A DNA stretch of 64,000 nucleotides from Streptomyces roseolus (GTDB lineage Bacteria > Actinomycetota > Actinomycetes > Streptomycetales > Streptomycetaceae), in contig NZ_BMTV01000006.1 in NCBI RefSeq assembly GCF_014649855.1, positions 1 through 64,000 on the forward strand. The letters are read 5' to 3'. The notes below the pieces were generated by a model. It made no database searches, had not been told where the DNA came from, and saw only the letters and a program-made list of their open reading frames with translations. Positions 1 to 7,883 of the stretch are shown piece after piece. Each line of letters starts with the position of its first letter. Position 1 is the first letter of the stretch. A program made the position numbers and the translations under genes.

Positions 1-1
1 C

Positions 2-49
2 CGCTACGAAGCGACCGTGCTGGTCGCAGCCATCAACGAGTGGCTGTGA
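2..49 (+). CDS. C-terminal tail of a truncated gene, possibly an IS5-type transposase (partial)
   Basis: Only the last 15 codons are inside the window, reading RYEATVLVAAINEWL and then TGA at 47-49. The tail resembles from memory the end of IS5-type DDE transposases found in Streptomyces, but 15 residues cannot prove that. No terminal inverted repeat could be identified in the bases that follow. It could equally be the end of an ordinary gene. Confidence 0.35.
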   Translation, partial: RYEATVLVAAINEWL

Positions 50-79
50 CCAGCACTTTCACAACAGACCCTAGCCGCC

Positions 80-550
80 TCAGGCCCCGGTGGCCATGTC
101 GTACGTGACCCACATCGTGCGCGTGGCCACCTGGTCGTACTTGGAGCGGGCGCGGTGGTTGTCGTCGGCCGTGATCCAGCGGACGACGCTCCAGCCGCGC
201 TCCGCGCCGATCCCGCGCAGCGCGGCGAGCAGCAGATCGGCGGCGCCGGTGCCCCGGCTCGCCGGGTCCACGAACAGGTCGTCGAGCCAGCCGCCGACCG
301 ACGCGGAGAGCGGCCGGGCGAAGGCCCGGAAGTGCGCGAGCCCCACGAGCCGTCCGTCGGCCCCCTCCGCCACCAGTCCCTCCACCTCGTGGCCGGCGTC
401 GTGGAGCCACGACCAGACGAGCGCCGCCGCCTCCTCGCTCTGCTCGACCCGGTAGAAGTCGGCGTAGCCCCGGTACAGGGCGCGCCACTGCGCGAAGTCG
501 TCCTCCCGGACCGGACGTACCCGGACGGCGGCGTCGGCGGCGACGGACAT
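80..550 (-). CDS. GNAT family N-acetyltransferase
   Basis: A single-domain, 156-residue acetyltransferase of the GNAT superfamily, which moves an acetyl group from acetyl-CoA to an amine. The acetyl-CoA pyrophosphate-binding motif is visible as RGTGA at residues 99-103, following a DLFVDP strand. The N-terminal VRPVREDDF and the tryptophan-rich helix 1 are typical of the fold. The start is ATG at 550, preceded by a strong ribosome site (GAGGAGAG) about 9 nt upstream. It is transcribed divergently from the TPR gene at 744, with a long inverted repeat between them. The substrate is unknown. Confidence 0.85.
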   Translation of the reverse strand: MSVAADAAVRVRPVREDDFAQWRALYRGYADFYRVEQSEEAAALVWSWLHDAGHEVEGLVAEGADGRLVGLAHFRAFARPLSASVGGWLDDLFVDPASRGTGAADLLLAALRGIGAERGWSVVRWITADDNHRARSKYDQVATRTMWVTYDMATGA

Positions 551-573
551 GAACGTTCACTCTCCTCGTGCTG

Positions 574-608
574 TGTTCCCCGCACCGCGTGCCGTGGTGC
601 GGGGAACA
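574..608. repeat. 13-bp perfect inverted repeat in a divergent promoter region
   Basis: The arms TGTTCCCCGCACC (574-586) and GGTGCGGGGAACA (596-608) are exact reverse complements around a 9-nt loop. It lies between two divergent starts (550 and 744), so it is not an ordinary terminator. The remaining intergenic sequence to 743 is GC-rich with nothing else recognisable apart from the ribosome site of the next gene. Confidence 0.7.
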
Positions 609-743
609 GTGGATCACGCCGGTCGGGGCGCGGACCGAGTGGGGCGGGGGCGGCCGGGGCACGCTTCCGGTGCCGCCGGGAGGGCCGCGTCCCGCCCGTC
701 CGGGCGCCCGGCAGCATCCGAGGAACCGAGGTGAGGATCCGCG

Positions 744-2204
744 TTGGCGACCGACCGCTACGGCAACACCCTGTACGCCTGCACCCCCGAGGGGGCCGCA
801 CATCTGGACCGGGCCGTGGAGGCCCTGCTCTTCTTCCGGCCCGAGGTGACCCCGGCCGTCGCGGACGCCCTCGCGGCGAGCCCCGGCTCGCCCGACGCCC
901 AGGCCTTCGCCGCCTATCTGGGTGTGCTCGGCACCGAGCACACCGCCGCCGCGGCGGCCCGGACCCGCTTCGAGGGCTTCCTCGCCGGCTGCGACACCTC
1001 CGCGCTGCCCGCGCGCGAGCGGTTGCACCTGGCCGCCGCCGGCGCCTGTCTCGCCGGGGACCTGCACGGAGCGGGCGACCTCCTGGAGGAGCTGTCCCTC
1101 GCGTACCCGAGGGACGTCCTCGCCCTCTTCGCCGGACACCAGCTGGACTTCCTCACCGGCGACGCCGTCCGGCTGCGGGACCGGATCGGCGGCGCCCTGT
1201 CGGCGTGGGGGAGGGCCGACGAGCACCGGGGGCCGCTGCTCGGCATGTACGCCTTCGGCCTGGAGGAGTCGGGCCACTACCGGCGCGCGGAGGAGACGGG
1301 GCTCGCGGCGGTCGAGCGGCACCCGGGGGACGTGTGGGCGGTGCACGCGATGGCCCACGTGTACGAGATGCAGGGCCGGGTCGCCGAGGGCGTCGCCTTC
1401 CTCGACGACCGCGCGGACGACTGGACGCGGGGCAACTACCTGACGGTGCACAACTGGTGGCACTACGCGCTGTACGCCCTGGAGGCGGGTGCGGAGGAGA
1501 CCGCGCTGCGCGTCCACGACGCGGCCGTCCACCACGAGGGGTCGGCGGGGCTCGCCATGGAACTCCTCGACGCCGCCGCCCTGTTGTGGCGGCTGCGGCT
1601 CGCGGGCCGGGAGGAGCCGGAGCGCTGGGCGCGGCTCGCCGACGCCTGGGCCGCACGGGCCGATCCGCCGTTCTACGCCTTCAACGACGCCCACGCGGTG
1701 ATGGCGTACGTCGGGGCGGGCCGGCTCGCGGAGGCGGAGGCGCTGGTGGCCGACCGCCGCCGCTGGCTGGCCGACGGCGAGGGCGCGGGGGAGCGGCTTG
1801 CCCTCTCCAACCACGCCATGACGGCCCAGATCGGTCTCCCGGTCTGCGAGGCGCTGCTGGCGCAGGGGCGCGGCGACCACGCCGCCGTGGTGGAGCTGCT
1901 CTGGCCGCTGCGGCGCCGGATCCAGGTCTTCGGCGGCAGCCACGCCCAGCGCGACGCCGTCCAGCGCACCCTCCTCGAATCGGCGCTCGCCGCCGGGGAG
2001 CACGACCGGGCACGGCTCCTGCTGAGCGAGCGGGACGGGCTGCGGCCCGACAGCCCGTACAACTGGCTGGGAAGGGCGCGGCTGGCCGACGCGATCGGTG
2101 ACGCGGCGCTCGCGGCGGTGGCGCGCGAGCGGGCGGAGGGCGCGGCGAAGGGGCTGAGGCCGACGGCGCCTGGGCTCGGAGCCGTGCCGAACTCGCCGCG
2201 CTGA
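744..2204 (+). CDS. Tetratricopeptide-repeat protein, TTC38-like
   Basis: A 486-residue, all-helical soluble protein that matches the pattern of the TTC38 family: a long array of TPR-like helix pairs with conserved phrases such as HAMAHVYEMQGR (around residue 203), HNWWHYALYALE (around 237) and FYAFNDAHAVMAYV (around 311). The family has no agreed biochemical function; TPR arrays normally mediate protein contacts. The start is TTG at 744, chosen because GTGAGG at 731-736 is a good ribosome site and no in-frame ATG/GTG lies closer. No signal peptide or membrane segment is seen. A strong hairpin at 2231-2280 follows the stop. Confidence 0.75.
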   Translation: MATDRYGNTLYACTPEGAAHLDRAVEALLFFRPEVTPAVADALAASPGSPDAQAFAAYLGVLGTEHTAAAAARTRFEGFLAGCDTSALPARERLHLAAAGACLAGDLHGAGDLLEELSLAYPRDVLALFAGHQLDFLTGDAVRLRDRIGGALSAWGRADEHRGPLLGMYAFGLEESGHYRRAEETGLAAVERHPGDVWAVHAMAHVYEMQGRVAEGVAFLDDRADDWTRGNYLTVHNWWHYALYALEAGAEETALRVHDAAVHHEGSAGLAMELLDAAALLWRLRLAGREEPERWARLADAWAARADPPFYAFNDAHAVMAYVGAGRLAEAEALVADRRRWLADGEGAGERLALSNHAMTAQIGLPVCEALLAQGRGDHAAVVELLWPLRRRIQVFGGSHAQRDAVQRTLLESALAAGEHDRARLLLSERDGLRPDSPYNWLGRARLADAIGDAALAAVARERAEGAAKGLRPTAPGLGAVPNSPR

Positions 2205-2230
2205 CCGGCGGGTTCGGCCCTGGACGAGAG

Positions 2231-2280
2231 GGCCGGGCGTCCCCCTCCCCCCGTTCCCCCGCGGAGGGGGGCGCCCGGCC
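2231..2280. terminator. Factor-independent-type terminator hairpin after the TPR gene
   Basis: GGCCGGGCG-TCCCCCTCC pairs with GGAGGGGG-GCGCCCGGCC around a C-rich loop, giving a stem of roughly 17 bp that ends at 2280. It separates the TPR gene from the collagenase promoter. There is no U-tract, as is common in streptomycetes. Confidence 0.7.
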
Positions 2281-2305
2281 GTCGCAACTGACCCGTGCAC
2301 AGGGC

Positions 2306-2334
2306 TTGTCAGTGCAATTTCACATTACTATGTT
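2306..2334 (+). promoter_or_regulatory. Predicted collagenase promoter with an operator-like core
   Basis: TTGTCA at 2306-2311 and TATGTT at 2329-2334 are separated by 17 bp and form a plausible vegetative promoter in an unusually AT-rich stretch. Between the hexamers, ATTTCACAT (2317-2325, i.e. ATGTGAAAT on the minus strand) differs by one base from the ATGTGACAT core found at the hydroxyproline gene promoters. A leader of about 95 nt separates this from the GTG start at 2437. The promoter assignment is inference. Confidence 0.5.
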
Positions 2335-2436
2335 ACCGCTCGTGCGGCGGACGGCCGTCTGCCCGTCAACTCGCGTTCGGATTCCGCCGATCGGCCGCAC
2401 GCCCCCCCTCATCCCCACCCGCATCCAGGAGACCTC

Positions 2437-4815
2437 GTGTCCCAGCACAGAGTCGTGCGCTCCTCCCTCCTCGCCACCGCGATCGCGGTGACCCTCGTGG
2501 CCTCCGCCGGCCAGGCGGCCACGCAGGCCGCCGAGCCGCCCGCCCCGCGCGCCGCCGCCTCCGCCGTGCCGGGAGCCTTCGCGCCCGCCGCCGCCGAGCC
2601 GAACCCCTTCGACGAGGTGGAGCGTTTCGCCGAGGCCCGTACCGCCACGCCCGCCCCGGCTCCCGCCCCCGGCGGCACCGGCGACACCAAGGCCCGCGTC
2701 CCCGGTCAGGCGAAGAAGGCGGCCGAGGCCACGGCCGAGCGGGGCACGGTCCGGGCGGCCCCCGCCGTCACCGTCGCCGGCGTGCCCTGCACCCTCGACG
2801 GCGTCACCGGCCTCTCCCCGGCGGCCTTCGCGGACTTCCTCGCCGACCCGGCCGTCACCGCCGACGGCTGTCTGAGCGGCCTCCTCTGGAGCTGGGACGC
2901 CCGCCTCGCCCCGGTCATGTCCGACGCCCACGTGCAGGCCGTCGCCCAGCGCATATCCGGCCTGGCCGCCGCCCACGACGGCCGCAACTCCTCCCACCTG
3001 GAGGAGATGTTCACCTATCTCCACGCCGTCGCCTACCACGACTTCTCCCGCGACGAGATCGACGTCACCGACGCCCCGACCGTCGACGCCGTCCGCCGCG
3101 CCATCGCCGCCTTCGGCTCCGCCGCCCGCACCTTCGACGTCACCGCGTCCAACGCCCGCACCCTCCGCGAGGCCCTCTACGCCGGCAGCGCCCCCGGTCT
3201 GCGCCAGCACCAGCTCGGCCTCATCGCCAAGGTGCTCGCCACCATGGACCCGGCCCACCCCGCCACGAACCTGGACCCGTCCTGGGCGGGCGCCGCCCTC
3301 GCCGGACTGTCCGTCAACTACCTGGGGATCCACTCCGGCAACCGGGACACCGCCTTCCACGCCGCCGTCGCCGCCGACCCCGGCTACCGTGCCGTCTTCA
3401 AGGCCTTCGCCGGCCACACCCACCTCAAGGGCACCGCCAACGCCTGGGTCGCCCGCGACGCGCTGAGCGAGTACGGGCGCTTCGGCGAGGTCGCGGGCCT
3501 GCGGAACGGGATCGTCGCCGACCTCGGCGCGATGATCGGCCCCGTCGAGCGGGCCTGGGGCTCCGGCAGCCAGCCCTGGGCCAAGATCGTGTCCTGGCTG
3601 AACGTCTACGACGCCTGCGCCCCGTACGGCGTCTGCAAGGCCGACATAGAGGCCCGCATCTTCCCGTACACCTACACCTACGACACCGGAACCGGCGCCG
3701 CCCTCAAGGTCCGCACCGGTCTCGACCGCGCCACCGTCGACCAGCTGTACTACGCGAGCAAGCAGGTCAAGGCGCAGTTCCACCGGGTGGTCGGCAGCGA
3801 GCGGCCGCTGGCCGGCGACCCCAACACCACCCTGAACATCGTCCTGTACGGCTCCCGGGCCGACTACGAGAACTACCACCCGATCCTGACCGGGTACGAC
3901 ACGAACAACGGCGGCATCTACATCGAGAACGGCGCCACCTTCTACACGTACCAGCGCCGCGTCCCGCAGGACTCCTCCCTCACCCTGGAGGAGCTGTTCC
4001 GCCACGAGTACACCCACTACCTCAACGGGCGCTTCGCCGTCCCCGGCTTCTTCGGCCAGGGGCCGTGGTACCAGGGCGACCGGACCACCTTCATGGACGA
4101 GGGCACCGCCGAGTTCTTCGACGGCGCCACCCGGGACGACGGCATCGCCGTCCGCAAGTCCCTGGTCCGGAGCATCATCGACGACACGGCCGGCGGCGGC
4201 CCGCGGATGAGCCTCCGTCAGATCCTGCACGCCACCTACGACGGCGACGGCTTCCGCTTCTACAGCTACGCGGGCACCTTCTTCGAGTTCCTGTGGACCG
4301 AGCGCCCCTCCCTGATCCGCGAGATGTACACCCGCCTGCGGAACGACGACGTCGCCGGCTACGACGCCTGGCGGGAGCGGCTCAGCTCCGACGCCGCCCT
4401 CCAGCGGGCGTACGACCGCTTCCTGGACGCGCAGATCGCCCAGGTCGACCGGCTGTTCGTGCCGAACACCACGTACGTCCCCAACGCGCAGCTCACGTAC
4501 TCGACCGTCGCCGGGGTGAAGGCGGCCTTCGCCAACGCCACGTACAACACCCCGGACTGCGTCGAGAACGGCGAGCCCGGCAAGCGCCGCTTCGTCTGCA
4601 CCGGCCGGATCACGGCGAACCTGTCGAACGCGGGCAGCGACGACCAGAACTTCAAGGACATGTCCGAGACCGTCGACTACTTCCTCCTCGACCGCGCGGG
4701 CGAGGCGCTGAACAACCTGGCCGACATGAACTGCAGCTTCGGACCGATCGGCATCTGGTCCAACCGGGTCGCCGGCACCTCGGACTTCCGCTGCGAGGGC
4801 CCCCTGCGCAGCTGA
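2437..4815 (+). CDS. Secreted collagenase, peptidase family M9
   Basis: A 792-residue zinc metalloprotease of the microbial collagenase family (M9), which cuts native collagen and gelatin outside the cell. The first ~30 residues form a signal peptide (positive N-terminus, hydrophobic core, AxA near QAA). The N-terminal activator-like region (about 100-470) is followed by the catalytic site: HEYTH at 523-527 carries two zinc ligands and the general base, and MDEG at 553-556 supplies the third ligand, Glu555. The C-terminus is a cysteine-containing domain (about 700-792); no PKD repeats are evident. The start is GTG at 2437 with AGGAGA about 5 nt upstream. It sits directly before the hydroxyproline catabolic genes, in the same direction, suggesting joint use of collagen. 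Confidence 0.92.
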   Translation: MSQHRVVRSSLLATAIAVTLVASAGQAATQAAEPPAPRAAASAVPGAFAPAAAEPNPFDEVERFAEARTATPAPAPAPGGTGDTKARVPGQAKKAAEATAERGTVRAAPAVTVAGVPCTLDGVTGLSPAAFADFLADPAVTADGCLSGLLWSWDARLAPVMSDAHVQAVAQRISGLAAAHDGRNSSHLEEMFTYLHAVAYHDFSRDEIDVTDAPTVDAVRRAIAAFGSAARTFDVTASNARTLREALYAGSAPGLRQHQLGLIAKVLATMDPAHPATNLDPSWAGAALAGLSVNYLGIHSGNRDTAFHAAVAADPGYRAVFKAFAGHTHLKGTANAWVARDALSEYGRFGEVAGLRNGIVADLGAMIGPVERAWGSGSQPWAKIVSWLNVYDACAPYGVCKADIEARIFPYTYTYDTGTGAALKVRTGLDRATVDQLYYASKQVKAQFHRVVGSERPLAGDPNTTLNIVLYGSRADYENYHPILTGYDTNNGGIYIENGATFYTYQRRVPQDSSLTLEELFRHEYTHYLNGRFAVPGFFGQGPWYQGDRTTFMDEGTAEFFDGATRDDGIAVRKSLVRSIIDDTAGGGPRMSLRQILHATYDGDGFRFYSYAGTFFEFLWTERPSLIREMYTRLRNDDVAGYDAWRERLSSDAALQRAYDRFLDAQIAQVDRLFVPNTTYVPNAQLTYSTVAGVKAAFANATYNTPDCVENGEPGKRRFVCTGRITANLSNAGSDDQNFKDMSETVDYFLLDRAGEALNNLADMNCSFGPIGIWSNRVAGTSDFRCEGPLRS

Positions 4816-4866
4816 CCGGAAGACCGTCCCGCCCAGGGGCCGCCGGCCCCTGGGCAGCGCCTGAAG

Positions 4867-4882
4867 AATGTGACATATTACT
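4867..4882 (+). promoter_or_regulatory. Operator site A over the -10 region of the D-hydroxyproline dehydrogenase operon
   Basis: ATGTGACAT (4868-4876) is a palindromic core (ATGT-G-ACAT). In the longer alignment, TGTGACATATTACT (4869-4882) matches the site before the deaminase at 13 of 14 bases. CATATT (4874-4879) lies 6 nt before the GTG at 4886, so it probably is the -10 box of a leaderless transcript. A protein bound here would block transcription; the GntR regulator encoded at 11843 is the obvious candidate. Confidence 0.6.
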
Positions 4883-4885
4883 GCC

Positions 4886-6061
4886 GTGCCCAACAGACAC
4901 TCCCCGGACGTCGTGATCATCGGCGCAGGCGTCGTCGGAGCCGCCTGCGCGTACTACGCGGCGCGCTCCGGACTCACCGTCGCCGTGGTCGACCGCGGTC
5001 CCGTCGCGGGCGGCACCACCGGCGCCGGGGAAGGCAATCTGCTCGTCTCCGACAAGGAGGCGGGCCCCGAGCTCGACCTCGCGCTGCTGTCCACGAGACT
5101 CTGGCGCGAACTCTCCGCGGCACTCCCGCCGGAGACCGAGTACGAGCCCAAGGGCGGGCTCGTCGTGGCGCCCGACGAGCCCGCCCTCCAGGCCCTCCGC
5201 ACCTTCGCGGAGGGCCAGCGGAAGGCCGGCGTCACCGCCGCCGAGATCCCCGCCGACCGGCTCGCCGACCTCGAACCCCACCTCGCCCCCGGCCTCGCCG
5301 GCGGCTTCCACTACCCGCAGGACGCCCAGGTGCAGCCCGCCCAGGCCGCCGCCCGGCTGCTCGCCGCCTCCGGCGCCGCGCTCCACCTCGGCGAGGAGGT
5401 CACCGCGATCCTCCGCGGCCCGGCCGGCGCCGTCCGCGGGGTGCGCACCCCGCGCCGCGAACTCCTCGCCCCCGCCGTCGTCAACGCCGCCGGCACCTGG
5501 GGCGGCGAGGCCGCCCGGCTCGCCGGCGTCCACCTCCCCGTGCTGCCCCGCCGGGGCTTCGTCCTCGTCACCGAACCCCTCCCGAGGGTCGTCCGCCACA
5601 AGGTCTACGCCGCCGACTACATCGCCGACGTGGCCAGCGGCTCCGCCGCCCTCCAGTCCTCCGCCGTCGTCGAGGGCACCCCCGGCGGCCCGGTCCTCAT
5701 CGGCGCCACCCGCGAACGCGTCGGCTTCGACCGCTCGCTCTCCACCGAGGCCCTGCGCCGGCTCGCCGCCCAGGCCACCGCGCTCTTCCCGGTCCTCGCC
5801 GGCGTCCAGGTGCTCCGCGCCTACCACGGCTTCCGCCCCTACCTCCCCGACCACCTGCCGGCGATCGGCCCCGACCCGCGGGTCCCCGGCCTCCACCACG
5901 CCTGCGGCCACGAAGGGGCCGGCATCGGCCTGGCCCCCGCCACCGGCGCCCTGGTCGCCGCCGCCCTCACCGGCGCCGAGCCCCCGCTCGACCCGGCGCC
6001 CTTCCGCCCCGAGCGCGACTTCGGCCCCGCCGACGCCCCGACCCAGGAGCAGCAGAGTTGA
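4886..6061 (+). CDS. FAD-dependent D-amino-acid dehydrogenase, D-hydroxyproline dehydrogenase beta-type subunit
   Basis: A 391-residue DadA/glycine-oxidase-like flavoprotein. The N-terminal dinucleotide motif GAGVVGAACAYY (residues 13-24) binds FAD, and the C-terminal HACGHEGAGIGLAPATG segment closes the fold. In the family's HcnC/HypO-type complexes this subunit oxidises cis-4-hydroxy-D-proline to 1-pyrroline-4-hydroxy-2-carboxylate; the substrate is inferred from the neighbouring epimerase and deaminase. The GTG start has no Shine-Dalgarno sequence and follows a probable -10 box by 6 nt, so the message is likely leaderless. Its stop overlaps the TTG start of the [2Fe-2S] subunit. Confidence 0.85.
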   Translation: MPNRHSPDVVIIGAGVVGAACAYYAARSGLTVAVVDRGPVAGGTTGAGEGNLLVSDKEAGPELDLALLSTRLWRELSAALPPETEYEPKGGLVVAPDEPALQALRTFAEGQRKAGVTAAEIPADRLADLEPHLAPGLAGGFHYPQDAQVQPAQAAARLLAASGAALHLGEEVTAILRGPAGAVRGVRTPRRELLAPAVVNAAGTWGGEAARLAGVHLPVLPRRGFVLVTEPLPRVVRHKVYAADYIADVASGSAALQSSAVVEGTPGGPVLIGATRERVGFDRSLSTEALRRLAAQATALFPVLAGVQVLRAYHGFRPYLPDHLPAIGPDPRVPGLHHACGHEGAGIGLAPATGALVAAALTGAEPPLDPAPFRPERDFGPADAPTQEQQS

Positions 6062-6375
6062 GCCGCCGCACCCCGCGCGCCCTCGTCGGCGGCGCGCCCC
6101 AGGAGACCTTCACCTTCCGCTTCGACGGCCGGGACGTCCCGGCCGCCGCCGGCCAGACCGTCGCCGCCGCCCTGTGGGGCGCGGGCATCCTCGCCTGGCG
6201 CACCACCCGGCGCGGCGGCGAACCCCGCGGCGCCTTCTGCGGGATCGGCCAGTGCTTCGACTGCCTCGTCACCGTCGACGGCACCCCCAACCGCCGCGCC
6301 TGCCTCGTCCCCGCCCGCCCCGGCGGCCTCGTCACCAGCCAGGAGGGAACCGGCCATGACGACCTCGCCGTCTGA
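6058..6375 (+). CDS. [2Fe-2S]-binding subunit of D-hydroxyproline dehydrogenase (HcnA-like)
   Basis: A 105-residue ferredoxin-fold protein of the HcnA/SoxA N-terminal type. The cluster ligands are visible as CGIGQCFDC followed about 12 residues later by the cysteine in RRACLVP. This subunit passes electrons from the FAD subunits. The start is TTG at 6058, overlapping the previous stop in the string TTGA, with AGGAG about 8 nt upstream; translational coupling keeps the subunits in step. Its C-terminus overlaps the next ATG (6356) by 20 nt. Size and context match the small subunit of three-component amino-acid dehydrogenases. Confidence 0.82.
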   Translation: MSRRTPRALVGGAPQETFTFRFDGRDVPAAAGQTVAAALWGAGILAWRTTRRGGEPRGAFCGIGQCFDCLVTVDGTPNRRACLVPARPGGLVTSQEGTGHDDLAV

Positions 6376-7801
6376 CCCCGCCGCGGGCGCCGGCCCCGCA
6401 GCCGACCTCGCCGTCGTCGGCGCCGGGCCCGCCGGACTCGCCGCCGCCGTCACCGCCGCCGCGCTCGGCCTCACCGTCACCCTGCTCGACGCGGGAGCCC
6501 GCCCCGGCGGCCAGTACTACCGTCACCCCGACCCGGCCCTCGGCGCCACCCGCCCCCAGGCCCTGCACCACGACTGGAAGGCGTTCACGGGCCGCGAGGC
6601 CGAACTGCGCGCCTACGAACGAGCCGGACGCGTACGTCATCTGCCGAACCGTCAGGTGTGGAGCGTTACCGGCTCCGGCGCCGACTGGACCGTCCACTCC
6701 CGCACCGACGACGAGGCCGGGCAGCCGGTACGCGCCCGCGCCGTGCTGTTCGCCACCGGGGCGTACGAGCGGCAGCTCCCCTTCCCCGGCTGGACCCTGC
6801 CCGGAGTCGTCGGCGCCGGGGGAGCGCAGGCCATGCTGAAGAGCGGGCTCGTGCTGCCCGGGACGGGGGTGCCCCCCGCTCGAGCGAAGCCGAGAGCTCG
6901 GGGGAGGGTGGTGGTCGCGGGCAGCGGGCCGCTGCTGCTCGCCGTCGCCGCCTCGCTGGCCGCCGCGGGCGCCCGGGTGCCCGCCGTCGTCGAGGCCGCC
7001 GGGTACGGCCCGTACGCCCGCCACACCGGAACCCTGCTGCGCAACCCGGCCAAACTCGCCGAAGGCGCCCGCTACGGAGGCGCGTTGCTCCGCCACCGGG
7101 TCCGGCCGCTGCTCCGGCACGCGGTCGTCGAGGCGCACGGCACCGACCGCGTCGAGGCGGTGACCGTCGCCCGGCTCGACCACGACTGGCGTCCCCTGCC
7201 CGGCACCGGCCGCCGCATCCCCTGCGACGCGCTCGCCGTCGGCCACGGCCTGGTCCCCGAACTCTCCCTCGCCACCGCCCTCGGCTGCGCCACCCGCACC
7301 GCCGCCGACGGCACCGCCGCCCTCGTCCTCACTCCCGGACTGCGCACCTCGGTGCCCGGCGTCTGGGCGGCGGGCGAGACCGGCGGCATCGGCGGCGCGC
7401 AACTCGCCCTCACCGAGGGCGAGATCGCCGCCCACTCGATCGCCGGACGGGCCGTCCCGGCCGCCCTCGTCCGGCGCCGCGCCCGGCTGCGGGCCTTCGC
7501 CGACGCGATGGGCGCCGCCCACCGGCCCGGCGGCGGATGGACCGGCTGGCTCCCCGAGGAGACCGCCGTCTGCCGCTGCGAGGAGGTGCCGGCCGGGCGG
7601 ATCCGCGAGGCGGTGGAGGAGCTGGGCGCCACCGACGCCCGCACCGTCAAGCTGCTGACCCGCGCCGGGATGGGCTGGTGCCAGGGCCGCGTGTGCGGTC
7701 CGGCGGTGGCCGCGCTCGCCGGCGGCGGACCCGCCGCCGACCGACGCCCGCTGGCCTGCCCCGTACGCCTCGGAGAGCTCGCGGAACTCCCCGTCGACTA
7801 G
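6356..7801 (+). CDS. FAD/NAD-binding subunit with BFD-like [2Fe-2S] domain, D-hydroxyproline dehydrogenase alpha-type subunit (HcnB-like)
   Basis: A 481-residue pyridine-nucleotide-disulphide-oxidoreductase-like protein. The first Rossmann motif is [12 protein letters not shown] (about 20-31); the second is VVVAGSGPLLLA (about 185-196). Near the C-terminus a BFD-like Fe-S site is seen as CRCEE and, about 33 residues later, CQGRVC. HcnB-type subunits carry this exact layout. The ATG lies inside the end of the ferredoxin gene. Residues about 172-183 are encoded by a palindromic GC-rich element that interrupts the loop before the second Rossmann strand without breaking the frame. It works with the genes at 4886 and 6058. 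Confidence 0.85.
   Translation: MTTSPSDPAAGAGPAADLAVVGAGPAGLAAAVTAAALGLTVTLLDAGARPGGQYYRHPDPALGATRPQALHHDWKAFTGREAELRAYERAGRVRHLPNRQVWSVTGSGADWTVHSRTDDEAGQPVRARAVLFATGAYERQLPFPGWTLPGVVGAGGAQAMLKSGLVLPGTGVPPARAKPRARGRVVVAGSGPLLLAVAASLAAAGARVPAVVEAAGYGPYARHTGTLLRNPAKLAEGARYGGALLRHRVRPLLRHAVVEAHGTDRVEAVTVARLDHDWRPLPGTGRRIPCDALAVGHGLVPELSLATALGCATRTAADGTAALVLTPGLRTSVPGVWAAGETGGIGGAQLALTEGEIAAHSIAGRAVPAALVRRRARLRAFADAMGAAHRPGGGWTGWLPEETAVCRCEEVPAGRIREAVEELGATDARTVKLLTRAGMGWCQGRVCGPAVAALAGGGPAADRRPLACPVRLGELAELPVD
6873..6904. repeat. Palindromic element inserted in frame inside the HcnB-like gene
   Basis: CCCCCG at 6873-6878 pairs with CGGGGG at 6899-6904, and CTC/GAG pairs continue inward around GAGCGAAGCCGAG. 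From memory this GCTCGAGCGAAGCC-type sequence is a dispersed Streptomyces palindrome seen mostly between genes. Here it is read as protein (VPPARAKPRARG) and keeps the frame. Confidence 0.65.
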
Positions 7802-7825
7802 CCCCTTTCCGCGGCGACCGCACTC

Positions 7826-7862
7826 TTGTGGCCGCCGTACGCCCCTTAGTAAAATGTCACAC
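7826..7862 (+). promoter_or_regulatory. Promoter and operator site B of the deaminase/epimerase operon
   Basis: TTGTGG (7826-7831) and TAAAAT (7850-7855, five of six consensus bases) are 18 bp apart. On the minus strand the site reads TGTGACATTTTACT (7848-7861), 13 of 14 bases identical to site A, and overlaps the -10 box; the core is 7854-7862. This gives the second half of the pathway its own promoter under the same control. Confidence 0.6.
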
Positions 7863-7883
7863 ACTACAAAGGAGTACGTCACC

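Noticed and set aside
574..608. A CRISPR array
   Set aside because: Only one inverted pair is present; no direct repeats, spacers or cas genes are seen in the window.
7854..7883. An upstream in-frame ATG for the deaminase
   Set aside because: It lies inside the operator and -10 region and lacks a ribosome site, while the ATG at 7884 has AAAGGAG at the right distance.
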